Assembly (NCBI GenBank): GCA_040752355.1 | Contig: JBFMHE010000008.1 | Location: 1 to 64,000 of the forward strand | Direction: 5' to 3' | Source of the DNA: Nitrospirota bacterium | GTDB taxonomy: Bacteria; Nitrospirota; Thermodesulfovibrionia; Thermodesulfovibrionales; Dissulfurispiraceae | Length of the DNA stretch: 64,000 bases | In this document: in pieces, positions 26,125 through 36,381 of the stretch | Layout of the letters: every line of letters begins with the position of its first letter | Numbering within the stretch: the stretch's first letter is position 1 | The notes under the pieces: model-generated | What the model saw: the letters and a program-made list of their open reading frames with translations, nothing else | What the model was told of the DNA's origin: nothing | Databases searched by the model: none | Program-made: the position numbers and the translations under genes

Positions 26125-28803
26125 TTGAATCAAAGCATATCTGAGCGCCTGTCCTGGCATCAGCGGACGGCCGAGCATTCTCTCGAGGAATTGAAGTCCG
26201 GGCCGGACGGACTGCCGTCCGCAGAGGCGGCAGCCCGCCTTGCCGAGTACGGACGCAACGAGCTGCGGGAAGGCAAGCGCCGGAGCCCGGCGGTGATGTT
26301 CCTCGGCCAGTTCACGGACTTCATGATCCTTATCCTTATCGCCGCCGCCGTTATCTCGGGCATCATCGGCGACCTCACCGACACCATCGCCATCCTGCTC
26401 ATCATCATCCTGAACGCGGTCATCGGCTTCGTCCAGGAGTACCGGGCGGAAAAGGCGATGGAGGCGCTCAAGAAGATGGCCGCCCCCGTGGCGCTGACGG
26501 TGCGGGACGGCGCTCCGGTGAATGTCCCTGCAGCGGAGCTGGTGCCGGGCGACATCGTGCTGCTCGAGGCGGGAAAGATCGTGCCCGCCGACATGCGTTT
26601 GATCGAGGCGGCGCAGCTGCGGATCGAAGAGGCTGCCCTCACCGGCGAGTCCGTGCCCGTCGAGAAGCATACCCGCGCCCTGCACGACGAGTCGCTTCCG
26701 CTCGGCGACCGCAAGAACATGGTCTACAACGGGACGATGGTCTCCTATGGAAGAGGGAGCGGCGTGGTCGTCGCCACCGGCATGGAGACGGAGCTCGGCA
26801 GGATCGCCTCGCTCCTCCATACCGACGAGGGGATGAAGACCCCGCTCCAGAAGCGGCTCGCTGCATTCGGCCAGAAGCTGGCGGTAGCGGTCATCGCGGT
26901 CTGCGTGCTCCTCTTTTTCGTGGGCGTGATGCGAGGCGAGTCGATAACCCTGATGTTCATGACCGCCCTTACGCTCGTTGTCGCGGCGATCCCGGAGGCG
27001 CTGCCGGCGGTGGTGACGATATCGCTTGCGCTGGGCGCAAAGAAGATGGTGCGGCAGAACGCCCTGGTGCGGAAGCTCCCTGCGGTCGAGACCCTGGGGT
27101 CGGTTACCTACATCTGCTCGGACAAGACCGGCACCCTGACCCTGAACCGCATGACCGTCGAGGAGCTCTATGTCGAGGGCAGGGTGGTGGGAGCGGAAGA
27201 ATTGAGCGCGGAAGGAACAGGCGCCCGGAAGCTGATGCTCACGGCCCTTGCGCTGAGCAATGATGCGCAGCAGGGAGCGGAAGGGGATATCCTGGGAGAC
27301 CCTACCGAGGTGGCCCTCTACAGCATTGCACAGGAGAAAGGCTTCGAGAAGGCATCGGTCGAAAAGGAGCTCCCCCGTGTTGCCGAGCTGCCGTTCGATT
27401 CCGACCGGAAGGCGATGACCACGTTTCATAGCGTGCCTCCCGATTTTCCCGCAGCAGGGAAAGGGGGATTCGTCTCCTTCACCAAGGGAGCAGTGGAGTC
27501 GCTCGTGGAGAAGGCAGCGGACGAGCTGACTGCCGAAGGAGTGAGGGAGCTCGACAGGCGGGCGCTGCTGAAGACCGCTGAGCGGATGGCGGCAGAGGGG
27601 TTGCGGGTCTTATGCATCGGGATGAGGCGGTGGGAGGCGGTACCTCAGGAGCTGACCCCCGAGGCGGTCGAGACGGGCCTGACGATCATCGGGCTGGTGG
27701 GGATGATGGACCCGCCGCGGGAGGAGGCGAAGGAGGCGGTCTCGTTGTGCAAGAGCGCGGGGATAAAGCCGGTCATGATCACGGGAGACCATCCGCTGAC
27801 GGCCCGTGCCATAGCGCAGCGGCTGGGCATCCTGGAGCGTGAGGAGGGCAGATCGATCACGACGGGGCGGGAGCTGGAGAAGCTGCCGCTGGAGGAGTTC
27901 GAGGAGCGGGTGGAGCATATCCGGGTGTATGCGCGGGTAGCGCCCGAGCAGAAGCTGAAGATCATCCGGGCGCTGCAGGACAGGGGACAGTTCGTGGCGA
28001 TGACGGGAGACGGGGTGAATGACGCTCCTGCGCTGAAGCGTGCGGATATCGGGATTGCCATGGGGATTACCGGCACCGATGTAGCGAAGCAGGCGGCCCA
28101 TATGGTCCTTCTGGACGATAACTTCGCCACCATCGTCAAGGCCGTCAAGGAAGGCAGAAGAATCTTCGACGGGATCGCGAAGATGATCCGCTATATCCTC
28201 TCGACCAATTCGGGCGAGGTCATGCTCATCTTTTTCGCCCCCCTCTTCGGGCTGCCCCTGCCGCTCCTGCCGATCCATATGCTCTGGCTCAATCTCATTA
28301 CCGACGGCCTGCCGAGCCTCGCCTTTGCCGCAGGACCTGCCGAACCGAATGTAATGGGCAGGCCGCCCCGGGACCCCAAGGCCGGGATCATCGATATGCG
28401 GATGCTGGTGAGCATTCTCTGGACCGGCTTCCTCCTGGCAGGCATCGGGATCGTGCTCCAGGCGGGTACGATGAACGGCGGCTTCCAGGGAAAGTGGCAG
28501 ACCATGGTCTTCACCTTCATCTGCCTGGCCGAGCTCGGCGCCGCACTCGCCCTCACCTCGGAGCAGCAGTCGTTCTTCAGGATGCCTCCGGGGAAGATCA
28601 GGGCAATGCTGGGAGCGGTGCTCGTCACGTTTCTGCTCCAGATGGCGGTCATCTATGTGCCGTTCCTCAATCCCGTATTCAGGACGGTCCCGCTGTCCGG
28701 CCCGGAGCTGCTCCTGATCCTCGCCCTCTCCTCGGTGGTCTTCTTCGCCGTCGAGATCGAGAAGTGGATACGGCGGCGTACGGTCCCCTCCAGCCGGTTA
28801 TGA
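26125..28803 (+). CDS. P-type cation ATPase, Ca2+-type (copy 2)
   Basis: The 892-residue paralogue of the 21.5-kb ATPase starts at TTG behind GGGAGGAG. It carries D333 in DKTGT, the same nucleotide-binding core and [11 protein letters not shown] hinge. The N-terminal ~60 residues and the C-terminal membrane domain differ from copy 1 (TM6 [12 protein letters not shown] against NLVTDGLPGLAL; a longer 7-10 segment region). The ion site keeps the Asn and Thr-Asp of Ca2+ pumps. The differing membrane halves around a homogenised core suggest divergent transport or regulation on a common engine. Confidence 0.9.
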   Translation: MNQSISERLSWHQRTAEHSLEELKSGPDGLPSAEAAARLAEYGRNELREGKRRSPAVMFLGQFTDFMILILIAAAVISGIIGDLTDTIAILLIIILNAVIGFVQEYRAEKAMEALKKMAAPVALTVRDGAPVNVPAAELVPGDIVLLEAGKIVPADMRLIEAAQLRIEEAALTGESVPVEKHTRALHDESLPLGDRKNMVYNGTMVSYGRGSGVVVATGMETELGRIASLLHTDEGMKTPLQKRLAAFGQKLAVAVIAVCVLLFFVGVMRGESITLMFMTALTLVVAAIPEALPAVVTISLALGAKKMVRQNALVRKLPAVETLGSVTYICSDKTGTLTLNRMTVEELYVEGRVVGAEELSAEGTGARKLMLTALALSNDAQQGAEGDILGDPTEVALYSIAQEKGFEKASVEKELPRVAELPFDSDRKAMTTFHSVPPDFPAAGKGGFVSFTKGAVESLVEKAADELTAEGVRELDRRALLKTAERMAAEGLRVLCIGMRRWEAVPQELTPEAVETGLTIIGLVGMMDPPREEAKEAVSLCKSAGIKPVMITGDHPLTARAIAQRLGILEREEGRSITTGRELEKLPLEEFEERVEHIRVYARVAPEQKLKIIRALQDRGQFVAMTGDGVNDAPALKRADIGIAMGITGTDVAKQAAHMVLLDDNFATIVKAVKEGRRIFDGIAKMIRYILSTNSGEVMLIFFAPLFGLPLPLLPIHMLWLNLITDGLPSLAFAAGPAEPNVMGRPPRDPKAGIIDMRMLVSILWTGFLLAGIGIVLQAGTMNGGFQGKWQTMVFTFICLAELGAALALTSEQQSFFRMPPGKIRAMLGAVLVTFLLQMAVIYVPFLNPVFRTVPLSGPELLLILALSSVVFFAVEIEKWIRRRTVPSSRL
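26983..28170 (+). repeat. Near-identical tract in ATPase copy 2 (repeat A2)
   Basis: This is the partner of 22381-23568: direct orientation, 1,188 bases, about four synonymous differences. It ends abruptly at ATCTTCGAC, after which the two genes diverge at once. Confidence 0.9.
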
Positions 28804-28867
28804 TAGAATAGTGGCTTATATCCATGAAATCATATGCAGTACTGAAAATCGCAGCGAGGAGGCGTTT

Positions 28868-29746
28868 ATGGCTGACGTAGTGATGAAGACCGATTTCAAC
28901 GATGTCAAACTGGTCAGGCGCGGCAAGGTGAGGGATGTCTACGAGGTGGACAACTATCTCCTCATCATCGCCACCGACAGGGTTTCGGCCTTCGATGTGG
29001 TGCTGCCCAACGGGATTCCCGATAAAGGGGCGATGCTGACCCGTATATCCCTCTATTGGTTCGATCAGATGAAGAGCGTTATCGAAAACCATATCGTTGC
29101 CACGGAGGTGAAGGACTATCCCGCGGTGCTCCATAAGTACGGGGCGGTGCTCGAAGGCAGGAGCATGCTGGTGAAGAAGGCGCAGCCCCTGCCGGTCGAG
29201 TGCATCGTCCGCGGCTATCTCTCGGGGTCGGGATGGAAAGAGTACAAGGAAAAGGGGACCGTCTGCGGGATCGCGCTCCCCGGCGGCCTCGTCGAATCGT
29301 CCCGGCTCGATGAGCCGATCTTTACGCCGAGCACGAAGGCGGAAGAGGGTCACGATATCAATATCAGCTTCGATGAGATGAAGAAGATCGTCGATCCCGC
29401 CCTTGCCGAACGGCTCAAGGAGGTGAGCCTCGCGGTGTACAAGAGGGGCAGGGAGATCGCGGAGAAGAAGGGAATCATCATCGCCGACACGAAGATGGAG
29501 TTCGGGCTCTACGAGAACAGGCTGATCCTGATCGATGAGCTCCTTACCCCCGACTCGTCGCGGTTCTGGTCGATCAAGGAGTACCGGCCCGGCAAGGGGC
29601 AGGACAGCTTCGACAAGCAGATCGTCCGCGATTATCTCCTCACCCTCGACTGGAACAAGACTTATCCAGGGCCGGTCCTTCCCGATGAGATCGTACAGAA
29701 GACCGCAGCCCGCTACCGAGAGATCGTGGAGATATTGACGAGATAG
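28868..29746 (+). CDS. purC: Phosphoribosylaminoimidazole-succinocarboxamide synthase PurC
   Basis: The 292-residue protein matches the long SAICAR synthetase form: [10 protein letters not shown] near residue 17, [13 protein letters not shown] near 34, [16 protein letters not shown] near 115 and DTKMEFG near 205. It ligates aspartate to the carboxylated intermediate made by PurE. The ATG at 28868 follows GAGGAGG; an upstream in-frame start at 28811 lacks one. It is 18 bases ahead of mazG. Confidence 0.94.
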   Translation: MADVVMKTDFNDVKLVRRGKVRDVYEVDNYLLIIATDRVSAFDVVLPNGIPDKGAMLTRISLYWFDQMKSVIENHIVATEVKDYPAVLHKYGAVLEGRSMLVKKAQPLPVECIVRGYLSGSGWKEYKEKGTVCGIALPGGLVESSRLDEPIFTPSTKAEEGHDINISFDEMKKIVDPALAERLKEVSLAVYKRGREIAEKKGIIIADTKMEFGLYENRLILIDELLTPDSSRFWSIKEYRPGKGQDSFDKQIVRDYLLTLDWNKTYPGPVLPDEIVQKTAARYREIVEILTR

Positions 29747-29764
29747 CGCGCAAGAGCTGAAACG

Positions 29765-30541
29765 ATGAACGATTTCCAGAAACTCATCGATATCATGGCG
29801 GCGCTCCGTTCCGAGGACGGCTGCCCCTGGGACAGGGAGCAGACGCGGGAGTCACTGAAGCCTTTTCTGGTCGAGGAGACCTATGAGGTGATCGAGGCGA
29901 TCGACGAGGGCGCCCCTTCGAAAATAAAGGAAGAGCTCGGCGACCTGCTCTTCCAGATCGTCTTCCACGCTCAGCTTGCGAAGGAGCGCGGCGACTTTAC
30001 GATGGACGATGTCATCGATGCGATCAGCCGCAAGATGATCGGCCGGCACCCCCACGTCTTCGGCGACGCTCAGTTCGGGACCGCCGAAGAGGTGCTGAAG
30101 CAGTGGGAAGACCGCAAGAAAGAGGAGGGAAAGAACCGGGAATCCATACTGGAGGGGATCCCGAAGGCGCTGCCTTCGCTCCTCAAGGCCCACCGCATTC
30201 AATCCCGGGCAGCGCGGGTGGGCTTCGACTGGAAGCGCATCGAGGAGGTGCTCGAGAAGCTCGATGAGGAGCTCGACGAGTTCCGGAAGGCCCTCGAGAG
30301 CGGGGAACAGGAGCATATCGAAGAGGAGCTCGGCGATCTCTTCTTTGTCCTCGTCAATATCTCCCGCTTTGCCGGCGTCAGCCCCGAGAGCGCCCTCCAG
30401 AAGACGATCGATAAATTCGCCTCCCGGTTCCGCTACATCGAAAAGAAGGCCGCCGAAGCAGGACGGTCGCTCTCCGATATGACGCTCGAGGAGATGGACG
30501 CCCTCTGGGAGGAGGCGAAGACCTCTCCCGAAAACCGGTAA
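29765..30541 (+). CDS. mazG: MazG nucleoside triphosphate pyrophosphohydrolase
   Basis: The 258-residue protein has the two-domain MazG layout: CPWDREQTRESLKPFLVEE near residue 21, EELGDLLFQIVFHAQLA near 58 and a second EELGDLFFVLVNISRF near 180. The EExxD-type metal-binding acids are present in both halves. It hydrolyses non-canonical or excess NTPs. It probably shares a transcript with purC. Confidence 0.93.
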   Translation: MNDFQKLIDIMAALRSEDGCPWDREQTRESLKPFLVEETYEVIEAIDEGAPSKIKEELGDLLFQIVFHAQLAKERGDFTMDDVIDAISRKMIGRHPHVFGDAQFGTAEEVLKQWEDRKKEEGKNRESILEGIPKALPSLLKAHRIQSRAARVGFDWKRIEEVLEKLDEELDEFRKALESGEQEHIEEELGDLFFVLVNISRFAGVSPESALQKTIDKFASRFRYIEKKAAEAGRSLSDMTLEEMDALWEEAKTSPENR

Positions 30542-30560
30542 TAAATCAATAATTTTCCTT

Positions 30561-30590
30561 TTGACATTTGAGGTAAGTACATGGTATAAC
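30561..30590 (+). promoter_or_regulatory. Predicted promoter of the cold-shock gene
   Basis: TTGACA (30561-30566), an 18-base spacer and TATAAC (30585-30590) give a start near 30597 and a leader of about 64 bases. Confidence 0.7.
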
Positions 30591-30660
30591 TGAATATTGC
30601 GATACTTTGTCTCGTAATTTCAGTAACCCTTGTACAGGGAAAAAGGAGGACTCAGCAGTC

Positions 30661-30864
30661 ATGGCGTTCGAAGGAAAGGTGAAGTGGTTCAATGAGGCGA
30701 AGGGGTTCGGCTTTATCCAGCAGGAGAACGGGGCGGATGTATTCGTGCATTATTCCGCGATCAAGAGCGATGGATTCAAGACGTTAGCCGAGGGCCAGAA
30801 AGTCCAGTTCGACATTGTCGAAGGAGATCGCGGACCGAAAGCGATCAATGTAGAAAAGGTCTAA
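30661..30864 (+). CDS. Cold-shock domain protein
   Basis: The 67-residue protein is a single cold-shock domain with RNP1 (KGFGFI) and RNP2 (VFVHY). It binds single-stranded nucleic acid and acts as an RNA chaperone. It is monocistronic, with its own promoter, a 64-base leader and a terminator. The GGAGG box is 11 bases from the ATG, a little far. Confidence 0.96.
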   Translation: MAFEGKVKWFNEAKGFGFIQQENGADVFVHYSAIKSDGFKTLAEGQKVQFDIVEGDRGPKAINVEKV

Positions 30865-30904
30865 TATCCGACAACTATACATAATGAACTAATTCCGAAT
30901 AGCG

Positions 30905-30927
30905 GGGCCTGCACAAGGCCCTTTTTT
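30905..30927 (+). terminator. Rho-independent terminator after the cold-shock gene
   Basis: GGGCC/GGCCC stem with a seven-base loop followed by TTTTTT. Confidence 0.85.
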
Positions 30928-31009
30928 ATTGCCCTCTTCCCGGCCTCTCCCCTTGAGTGAGATGCTTGCCACCTCTTTATAATTACACCCCCCGGCTGAA
31001 GGGCGTTTG

Positions 31010-31038
31010 TTGACAGCCGGGTCGTTTCGTGCTACGTT
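31010..31038 (+). promoter_or_regulatory. Possible promoter of the small lipoprotein gene
   Basis: TTGACA (31010-31015), a 17-base spacer and TACGTT (31033-31038). The -35 box is perfect and the -10 box weak. Confidence 0.4.
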
Positions 31039-31107
31039 GTTCTTAGACGCACTCTTTTTCTCTCCCGGTAAAAACCACACACCGTTGTCCCCCCGGAAGG
31101 AGGTCCC

Positions 31108-31353
31108 ATGAAACAGCTGATCGTGGCTCTCATGATGTTGTCCTCTCTCGTTACGGCGACCGGCTGCAGCTCGCGAGGCGGAAGCGCCGTGCTCGGCGCA
31201 GCCGGAGGAGCTGCGGCAGGGGCGGGAGGCTATGAATACGTGGCGCGGCGTGAGATACAGAGGATCGAAGAGGACTACAAGGCGGGAAAAATGGATCAGA
31301 GGGAGTACGAGATACGCAGAGACCAGATACAGAGGATGTCCATATTGAGGTAG
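31108..31353 (+). CDS. Small outer-membrane-type lipoprotein
   Basis: The 81-residue protein has a lipoprotein signal (cleavage before C20, TATGC), a glycine/alanine-rich segment of glycine-zipper type (GAAGGAAAGAGG) and a charged helix containing EEDYKAGKMDQREYEIRRDQ, a pattern like that of SHOCT-type oligomerisation modules. AAGGAGG precedes the ATG. Function is unknown. Confidence 0.75.
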   Translation: MKQLIVALMMLSSLVTATGCSSRGGSAVLGAAGGAAAGAGGYEYVARREIQRIEEDYKAGKMDQREYEIRRDQIQRMSILR

Positions 31354-31375
31354 TGCAGGAGGGCTTTTTCTTTTG

Positions 31376-32545
31376 TTATACCCTCTTGAGATAGTCCGCG
31401 ATCATTGCCATTACATGATCGAGCTGATCCAAGGGGGTATAGAAGTGCGGCGAGAGGCGGATGCCGCCGCTGCGGAGGGCGCAGAGGACATCGTGCTGCA
31501 TCAGATGACGGTAGAGAGGGGCGGGATCGGTGTCGCGAAGGCGAAAGGTCACGATACCGGCAGAGCGGCCAGGCTCGCCCGGGGTCACGAGCTCCAAAGC
31601 CGCCTCTGAACGGATACGGTCGAAGAGGTGCGCCGCCCGTGCGCTTACCCGCCGCTCCACCTCCTCCATTCCTGTCTCGAGGAGCAGCGAAAGGCTCGCA
31701 TCGAGCCCGTGAATCCCGAGCATGTTCGGGCTGCCGCATTCGAACCGGCGCGCCGTCTTCGCCACGCTCCACTCCCTCGTATCGAAATCGCCGAGCGGAT
31801 CGACCATGTGCCAGCCGTACTGGGTGAGCCGGAGCCGGTCGCGCGCACCGGGACGCGCGTAGAAGAGGGCGAGGCCCTCGGGCCCGAGCATCCACTTATG
31901 ACCGTCGGCCATCACGAAGTCCGCCTCCACCTCCCGGACATCGAACGCTGCTGCGCCGAGGCTCTGAATCGCGTCGATGCAGAAGAGTATCCCGCGCTTT
32001 CTGCAGAGCTCGCCGATACGGGAGAGGTCCATGCGGAGGCCGGTTCCGAACTGCACCGAGCTGATCGTGACGAGGCGCGTTCTCCCGTCGACGAGCGCAA
32101 ACAGGGCGCCCTCGGGCGTTGCGGCGGACGCGAGGTCCGCTTCGCGGAGCTCCACCCCGCAGGCAGCCAGGGATTCCCACACGATGCGGTTCGAGGGGAA
32201 CTCCTGGTCGCTGCTCACGATGTTGTCTCCTGCTCTCCAGTCTATTCCGTAAGCGACGACCGAGAGCGCCTCTGAAGTATTCTTGAGGAGGGCGATGTCT
32301 CCCGCAGAGGGGGCGTTCATGAGCAGCGCTGCCTTCGCCCGGAGCTCCGCCTCGACCCCGAGCCACTCGGCGGCATAGTTGCACGAGCTCTGCCGCACAT
32401 TCTCTTCGGCGAAGCGTTGAACGGCCCGGGCTGTCCTCGTCGGCCATGGGGCGACCCCGGCGTGGTTGAGATGGATCAGACCGCTCCGGAGCTGAAACTC
32501 CCGATCGAGCAGTTCCTCAGCAGAGGAGGTATGTTCGTTACCCAT
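31376..32545 (-). CDS. Class V aminotransferase (cysteine-desulfurase-like PLP enzyme)
   Basis: The 389-residue protein has the class V fold. K217 in ADGHKWMLG is the PLP Schiff-base lysine, DAIQSLG near 191 supplies the cofactor-binding Asp, and SSDQEFPSN near 111 matches the isopenicillin-N-epimerase/desulfurase branch. The C-terminal loop has no obvious catalytic Cys of the IscS kind, so desulfurase activity is uncertain. It is monocistronic. Confidence 0.85.
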   Translation of the reverse strand: MGNEHTSSAEELLDREFQLRSGLIHLNHAGVAPWPTRTARAVQRFAEENVRQSSCNYAAEWLGVEAELRAKAALLMNAPSAGDIALLKNTSEALSVVAYGIDWRAGDNIVSSDQEFPSNRIVWESLAACGVELREADLASAATPEGALFALVDGRTRLVTISSVQFGTGLRMDLSRIGELCRKRGILFCIDAIQSLGAAAFDVREVEADFVMADGHKWMLGPEGLALFYARPGARDRLRLTQYGWHMVDPLGDFDTREWSVAKTARRFECGSPNMLGIHGLDASLSLLLETGMEEVERRVSARAAHLFDRIRSEAALELVTPGEPGRSAGIVTFRLRDTDPAPLYRHLMQHDVLCALRSGGIRLSPHFYTPLDQLDHVMAMIADYLKRV

Positions 32546-32810
32546 GGTTTAATTATAAATGATTCGCCGGCGGGAGCGGTCAATCATAAACGACTCGCCT
32601 CTGAACCTCTCCGGTCCTTGCAAGTGCCCGCAGGGCCTTCTTCTTGCGTGTGTCCCGATTCTATGCTATGTAATAGGTAAAAGGCGCAGGGGTTACCCCG
32701 TACCGAGCCGTTATCATCCAGCGATGGTCTTCGGAAGCATCCCTACTTAAGCTCACAACCGATGCCTTCTTTCCTGCTGCCCGTCAAGAGCGCCTGAAGG
32801 AGATGAAATA

Positions 32811-34724
32811 ATGCCGGTTATTTCCTATGCCGGAAAGGTCAACGCGCCTGATTTCCCCAAAGGACTGGAATGGCTCAATACCGAGCACCCGCTCTCGCTC
32901 CGCGAGCTGAAGGGGAAGGTCGTGCTGCTCGACTTCTGGACGTATTGCTGCATCAACTGTATTCATGTTATCCCGGATTTGAAGCGGCTCGAGGCAAAGT
33001 ACCGCAGCGAGCTGGTGGTTATCGGCGTGCATTCCGGTAAATTCAGCACCGAGCGGGAGACCGCCAATATCCGCGAGGCGATCCTCCGCTACGGGATCGA
33101 CCACCCCGTCGTGAACGACCGCTCCTTCGAAGTGTGGGACGCCTATACGGTTAACGCCTGGCCGAGCTTCATTCTCATCGACCCCGAGGGAAAAGTGGTC
33201 GGAAAGCATTCCGGAGAGGATATCTTCGATATCTTCGACAGGGTGATACGGGGTATGATCCGGGAGTTCGACATGTTCGGGAAGATCGACCGGCAGCCGC
33301 TCTCCTTTGTTTCCGAACAGCAGCGCGCCCCCCGCTCGCTCCTCTCGTTTCCCGGCAAGGTCGCCAGCGACGGGACGCACCTCTACATAGCCGATTCGAA
33401 CCATAACCGCATCGTCGTCGTCGCTCTCGCCGACCACAGCGTTGCCGACACTATCGGTGATGGTACGGAGGGATTGGCGGACGGGAGCTGCGAGAATGCC
33501 CGGTTCAGCAGGCCGCAGGGCATCGCCGTGAGCGGGCAGGTGCTCTATGTGGCCGATACCGGGAACCACGCGGTCCGCGCCGTGGACCTCGCGAAGAGAA
33601 AGGTGGTCACCCTGGCCGGGACAGGCAGGCAGGCGCGCCGTTTCAATGTCAGCGGGAAAGGTACGGCTGTCGAGCTGAACTCGCCCTGGGACCTTGTCGT
33701 TCACAACGGTATTCTTTATATAGCCATGGCGGGTCCGCACCAGCTCTGGACGCTCGACCCCGAAACCGGCTGGGCGCGCCCCCATGCAGGCTCGGGCCGC
33801 GAGGGGCTCATCGATGGCCCCCTTGCCGAAGCAGTCCTCGCCCAGCCGAGCGGCATCACGACCGACGGCAGACGCCTCTACTTCGCCGACAGCGAAGCGA
33901 GCGCCGTTCGCGCAGCCGACCCCGATGCCGGGGGCATGGTCGAGACCTTCGTCGGCGAGGGACTTTTCGAGTTCGGTGACAGGGACGGCGTCGGGACGGA
34001 GGCGCGGCTCCAGCACCCTCTCGGCGTGCTCTCCCATGAGGGGGTCCTGTATGTCGCCGATACCTACAACAACAAGATAAAGAGGATTGACCCTGCGAGC
34101 AGACGCTGCGAAACCGTCATCGGCGCCGGACGGCAGGGAATGACCGACGGTCCCGCCGGAACAGCGGAGCTCAACGAACCCAACGGGCTGACGCAGGCGC
34201 ACGGGAAGCTCTACATCGCCGATACGAACAACCACCTGATTCGTATCTTCGACCTTGCGGCGCAGGAGCTCTCGACGATGAGCCTGCAGCATGCGGATGC
34301 GCTCCTGCCGCCGCAGCGCAAGCGAGATCCGTTCGAGGGAAAGCGGGTGGAGCTCCCGGAGCAGACCGTGGCAGCGGGAGCGGGCGCTATCGAGCTCACC
34401 GTACTCTTTCCCGAAGGGTTGAAGCTGAGCGCTATGGCGCCGTTCTCATTCCGCTGCAGCTTTGAGGACGGGAGCGCAGTGCGCATGGCGCCGGGTGTCG
34501 CGGACCAGACCCTCCCTCATCCCGTGTTTCCGCTCAGCCTGCCTGTCGCCTTCTCCCCCGGCGCTGTGCAGGGCGCCATAGATCTCATCGTCTACTACTG
34601 CCAGGCCGGCAGAGAATACCTCTGCTTCATAAAGCATCTCCGCGCCATCGTCCCGGTGCGCGTTGTCGAAGAGGGCGGCGCGCGTACGGTACGGGTCGAG
34701 GTTGCCATAGATGCCGCTGCGTAG
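32811..34724 (+). CDS. Thioredoxin-like/NHL-repeat protein (NHLRC2-like)
   Basis: The 637-residue protein begins with a thioredoxin fold (about 1-150) whose motif is W-T-Y-C46-C47-I-N-C50. It continues with at least five NHL beta-propeller blades (repeats of LYIADSNHNRI, LYVADTGNHAVR, LYVADTYNNKI, LYIADTNNHLIR type) and a C-terminal beta domain (about 520-637). This is the NHLRC2 architecture. There is no signal peptide, so it is probably cytoplasmic. A redox role is inferred from the CxxC site. A short gap separates it from the esterase gene. Confidence 0.9.
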   Translation: MPVISYAGKVNAPDFPKGLEWLNTEHPLSLRELKGKVVLLDFWTYCCINCIHVIPDLKRLEAKYRSELVVIGVHSGKFSTERETANIREAILRYGIDHPVVNDRSFEVWDAYTVNAWPSFILIDPEGKVVGKHSGEDIFDIFDRVIRGMIREFDMFGKIDRQPLSFVSEQQRAPRSLLSFPGKVASDGTHLYIADSNHNRIVVVALADHSVADTIGDGTEGLADGSCENARFSRPQGIAVSGQVLYVADTGNHAVRAVDLAKRKVVTLAGTGRQARRFNVSGKGTAVELNSPWDLVVHNGILYIAMAGPHQLWTLDPETGWARPHAGSGREGLIDGPLAEAVLAQPSGITTDGRRLYFADSEASAVRAADPDAGGMVETFVGEGLFEFGDRDGVGTEARLQHPLGVLSHEGVLYVADTYNNKIKRIDPASRRCETVIGAGRQGMTDGPAGTAELNEPNGLTQAHGKLYIADTNNHLIRIFDLAAQELSTMSLQHADALLPPQRKRDPFEGKRVELPEQTVAAGAGAIELTVLFPEGLKLSAMAPFSFRCSFEDGSAVRMAPGVADQTLPHPVFPLSLPVAFSPGAVQGAIDLIVYYCQAGREYLCFIKHLRAIVPVRVVEEGGARTVRVEVAIDAAA

Positions 34725-34748
34725 CGGCTGCTGCCGAAGGGAGGCGTA

Positions 34749-35405
34749 ATGGATACGAACACACAGAAGAGCATCACCCGGACCGCCGGATACCGGTATC
34801 TGCTTTTTCTCCCGAACCGCTACCTCGACCAGGAGGAGCCGTGGCCGCTGGTCCTTTTTCTCCACGGCGCGGCTGAACGGGGTAACGATCTGAAGAGGAT
34901 AAAGGCCCACGGGATACCGAGGGTCGTCGAGGAGCGGAAGGACCTTCCCTTCATCGCCGTCTCTCCCCAGTGCCCTGAGGGCGAGTACTGGATACCGGAC
35001 ATGCTGGCCGTGCTGCTCGACGAGGTAGAGGCCGAGCACCGCGTCGACCGCGACCGCATCTCTCTCACCGGGATCAGCATGGGAGGCTACGGCGCCTGGC
35101 GCATGGCGATGGACTACCCCGACCGCTTCGCCGCGCTCGCGCCGATCTGCGGGGGAGGCGACCCCGACGAGGTATGCAGGATCAAGCACCTGCCGGTGTG
35201 GGCATTCCACGGGGCCAGGGACAGGGTCGTCCCGCTTTCGGAATCGGAGGAGATGGTGAACGCGCTGCGGAGCTGCGGCGGCACGGTGCGGTTTACGGTA
35301 TATCCCGATGCCGGCCATGATGCATGGACCGTAACGTACAACAACCCGGAGCTGTACGCATGGCTGCTGCAGCACCGGAGACAGGCCGTATTCAGTAACG
35401 AGTAA
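34749..35405 (+). CDS. Alpha/beta-hydrolase esterase (phospholipase/carboxylesterase family)
   Basis: The 218-residue protein has the oxyanion segment FLHGAAERG near residue 37, the nucleophile elbow G-I-S110-M-G-G, an Asp in FHGARDRVVP near 160 and the catalytic His in DAGHDAW near 195. The layout matches small intracellular esterases and peptidase-like hydrolases. The substrate is unknown. It lies 24 bases after the NHL gene and 17 bases before the membrane protein gene, so the three probably form an operon. Confidence 0.88.
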   Translation: MDTNTQKSITRTAGYRYLLFLPNRYLDQEEPWPLVLFLHGAAERGNDLKRIKAHGIPRVVEERKDLPFIAVSPQCPEGEYWIPDMLAVLLDEVEAEHRVDRDRISLTGISMGGYGAWRMAMDYPDRFAALAPICGGGDPDEVCRIKHLPVWAFHGARDRVVPLSESEEMVNALRSCGGTVRFTVYPDAGHDAWTVTYNNPELYAWLLQHRRQAVFSNE

Positions 35406-35422
35406 CTACCAGGAGGTGCAGA

Positions 35423-36304
35423 ATGGCAACTGTTTACAGAGAACCGGCAAGCACACGGACAACGGAAGTGGGATTCTTCAGGCGTATATCCTGGGGAGCG
35501 ATCTTCGCAGGGACGATAGTCGCTCTGGTGATCGGCCTGGCGCTCAGCCTGCTGGGCATGGGTATAGGGCTGGGGACCATCAACCCGGCGACGGAACAGA
35601 ATCCCCTCGGCGGCATAGGGATAGGTGCCGGCATCTGGATGGCGATCAGCACCCTGATCTCGCTCTTTGCCGGCGGCTGGGTGGCGAGCAGGATGGCGGG
35701 CTATCCCCGCTCGCTGCTCGGCGTCCTGCACGGCGTCGTCGTCTGGGGGCTCGTGACGCTCTTCTCGTTCTACCTGATGACGACGGCGATCGGCATGCTG
35801 TTGAGCGGTGTGGCGGGTGTGCTCGGAAGAGGCATCTCGCTCCTGGGCAGCGGGGTGGCAGCCGTTGCCCAGCAGGCGACGAGAGGAGAAGGCGATCCGG
35901 TCCAGACGATCATTAACCAGGCGCAGCAGCTCTTCTCCCAGAGAGGAGCGACACTGGACCCCGAGATGAGAGAGTCGCTCCAGAGCATCCTCACGGGACA
36001 GGACGTGACGCCTGCGGACCGCGAGCGGGTCATCAGCATGCTCGCGCAGCGCACGCAGATGAACCGGAGCGAGGCGGAGCAGGCGGTGAATACCTGGATC
36101 CAGCAGCGGCAGCAGGCGGAGCAGTTCCTGCAGCAGGTCCCGGGCACGGCGGCGCAGGTGACGGAGCAGGCCATGAGTGCGCTCTCGACTGCGGCGATCT
36201 GGGCCTTTATCGCGGTGGTGCTCGGCGCGATAGCAGCAGCGGCGGGGGGCGCCGTCGGCACTCCCAAGGATGTCTTGATGCCGACGGAAGAGGCGAGGCG
36301 CTAG
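35423..36304 (+). CDS. Membrane protein of unknown function
   Basis: The 293-residue protein has about four to five membrane segments: a glycine-rich N-terminal group (about 25-55, 70-95, 103-140) and one near the C-terminus (about 252-275). Between them is a soluble helical stretch (about 150-250) rich in Gln, Glu and Arg. The family is not recognised. CCAGGAGGTG precedes the ATG. Confidence 0.75.
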   Translation: MATVYREPASTRTTEVGFFRRISWGAIFAGTIVALVIGLALSLLGMGIGLGTINPATEQNPLGGIGIGAGIWMAISTLISLFAGGWVASRMAGYPRSLLGVLHGVVVWGLVTLFSFYLMTTAIGMLLSGVAGVLGRGISLLGSGVAAVAQQATRGEGDPVQTIINQAQQLFSQRGATLDPEMRESLQSILTGQDVTPADRERVISMLAQRTQMNRSEAEQAVNTWIQQRQQAEQFLQQVPGTAAQVTEQAMSALSTAAIWAFIAVVLGAIAAAAGGAVGTPKDVLMPTEEARR

Positions 36305-36334
36305 GGCTCCGGCAAGAGAGCCCGTTCACCACAA

Positions 36335-36369
36335 AGGGCGGTCCGCTGTCACAGGGACCGCCCTTTTTA
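36335..36369 (+). terminator. Rho-independent terminator
   Basis: AGGGCGGTCC pairs with GGACCGCCCT, followed by TTTT. It closes the 32.8-36.3 kb operon. Confidence 0.9.
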
Positions 36370-36381
36370 TTGGTGCGCCCG

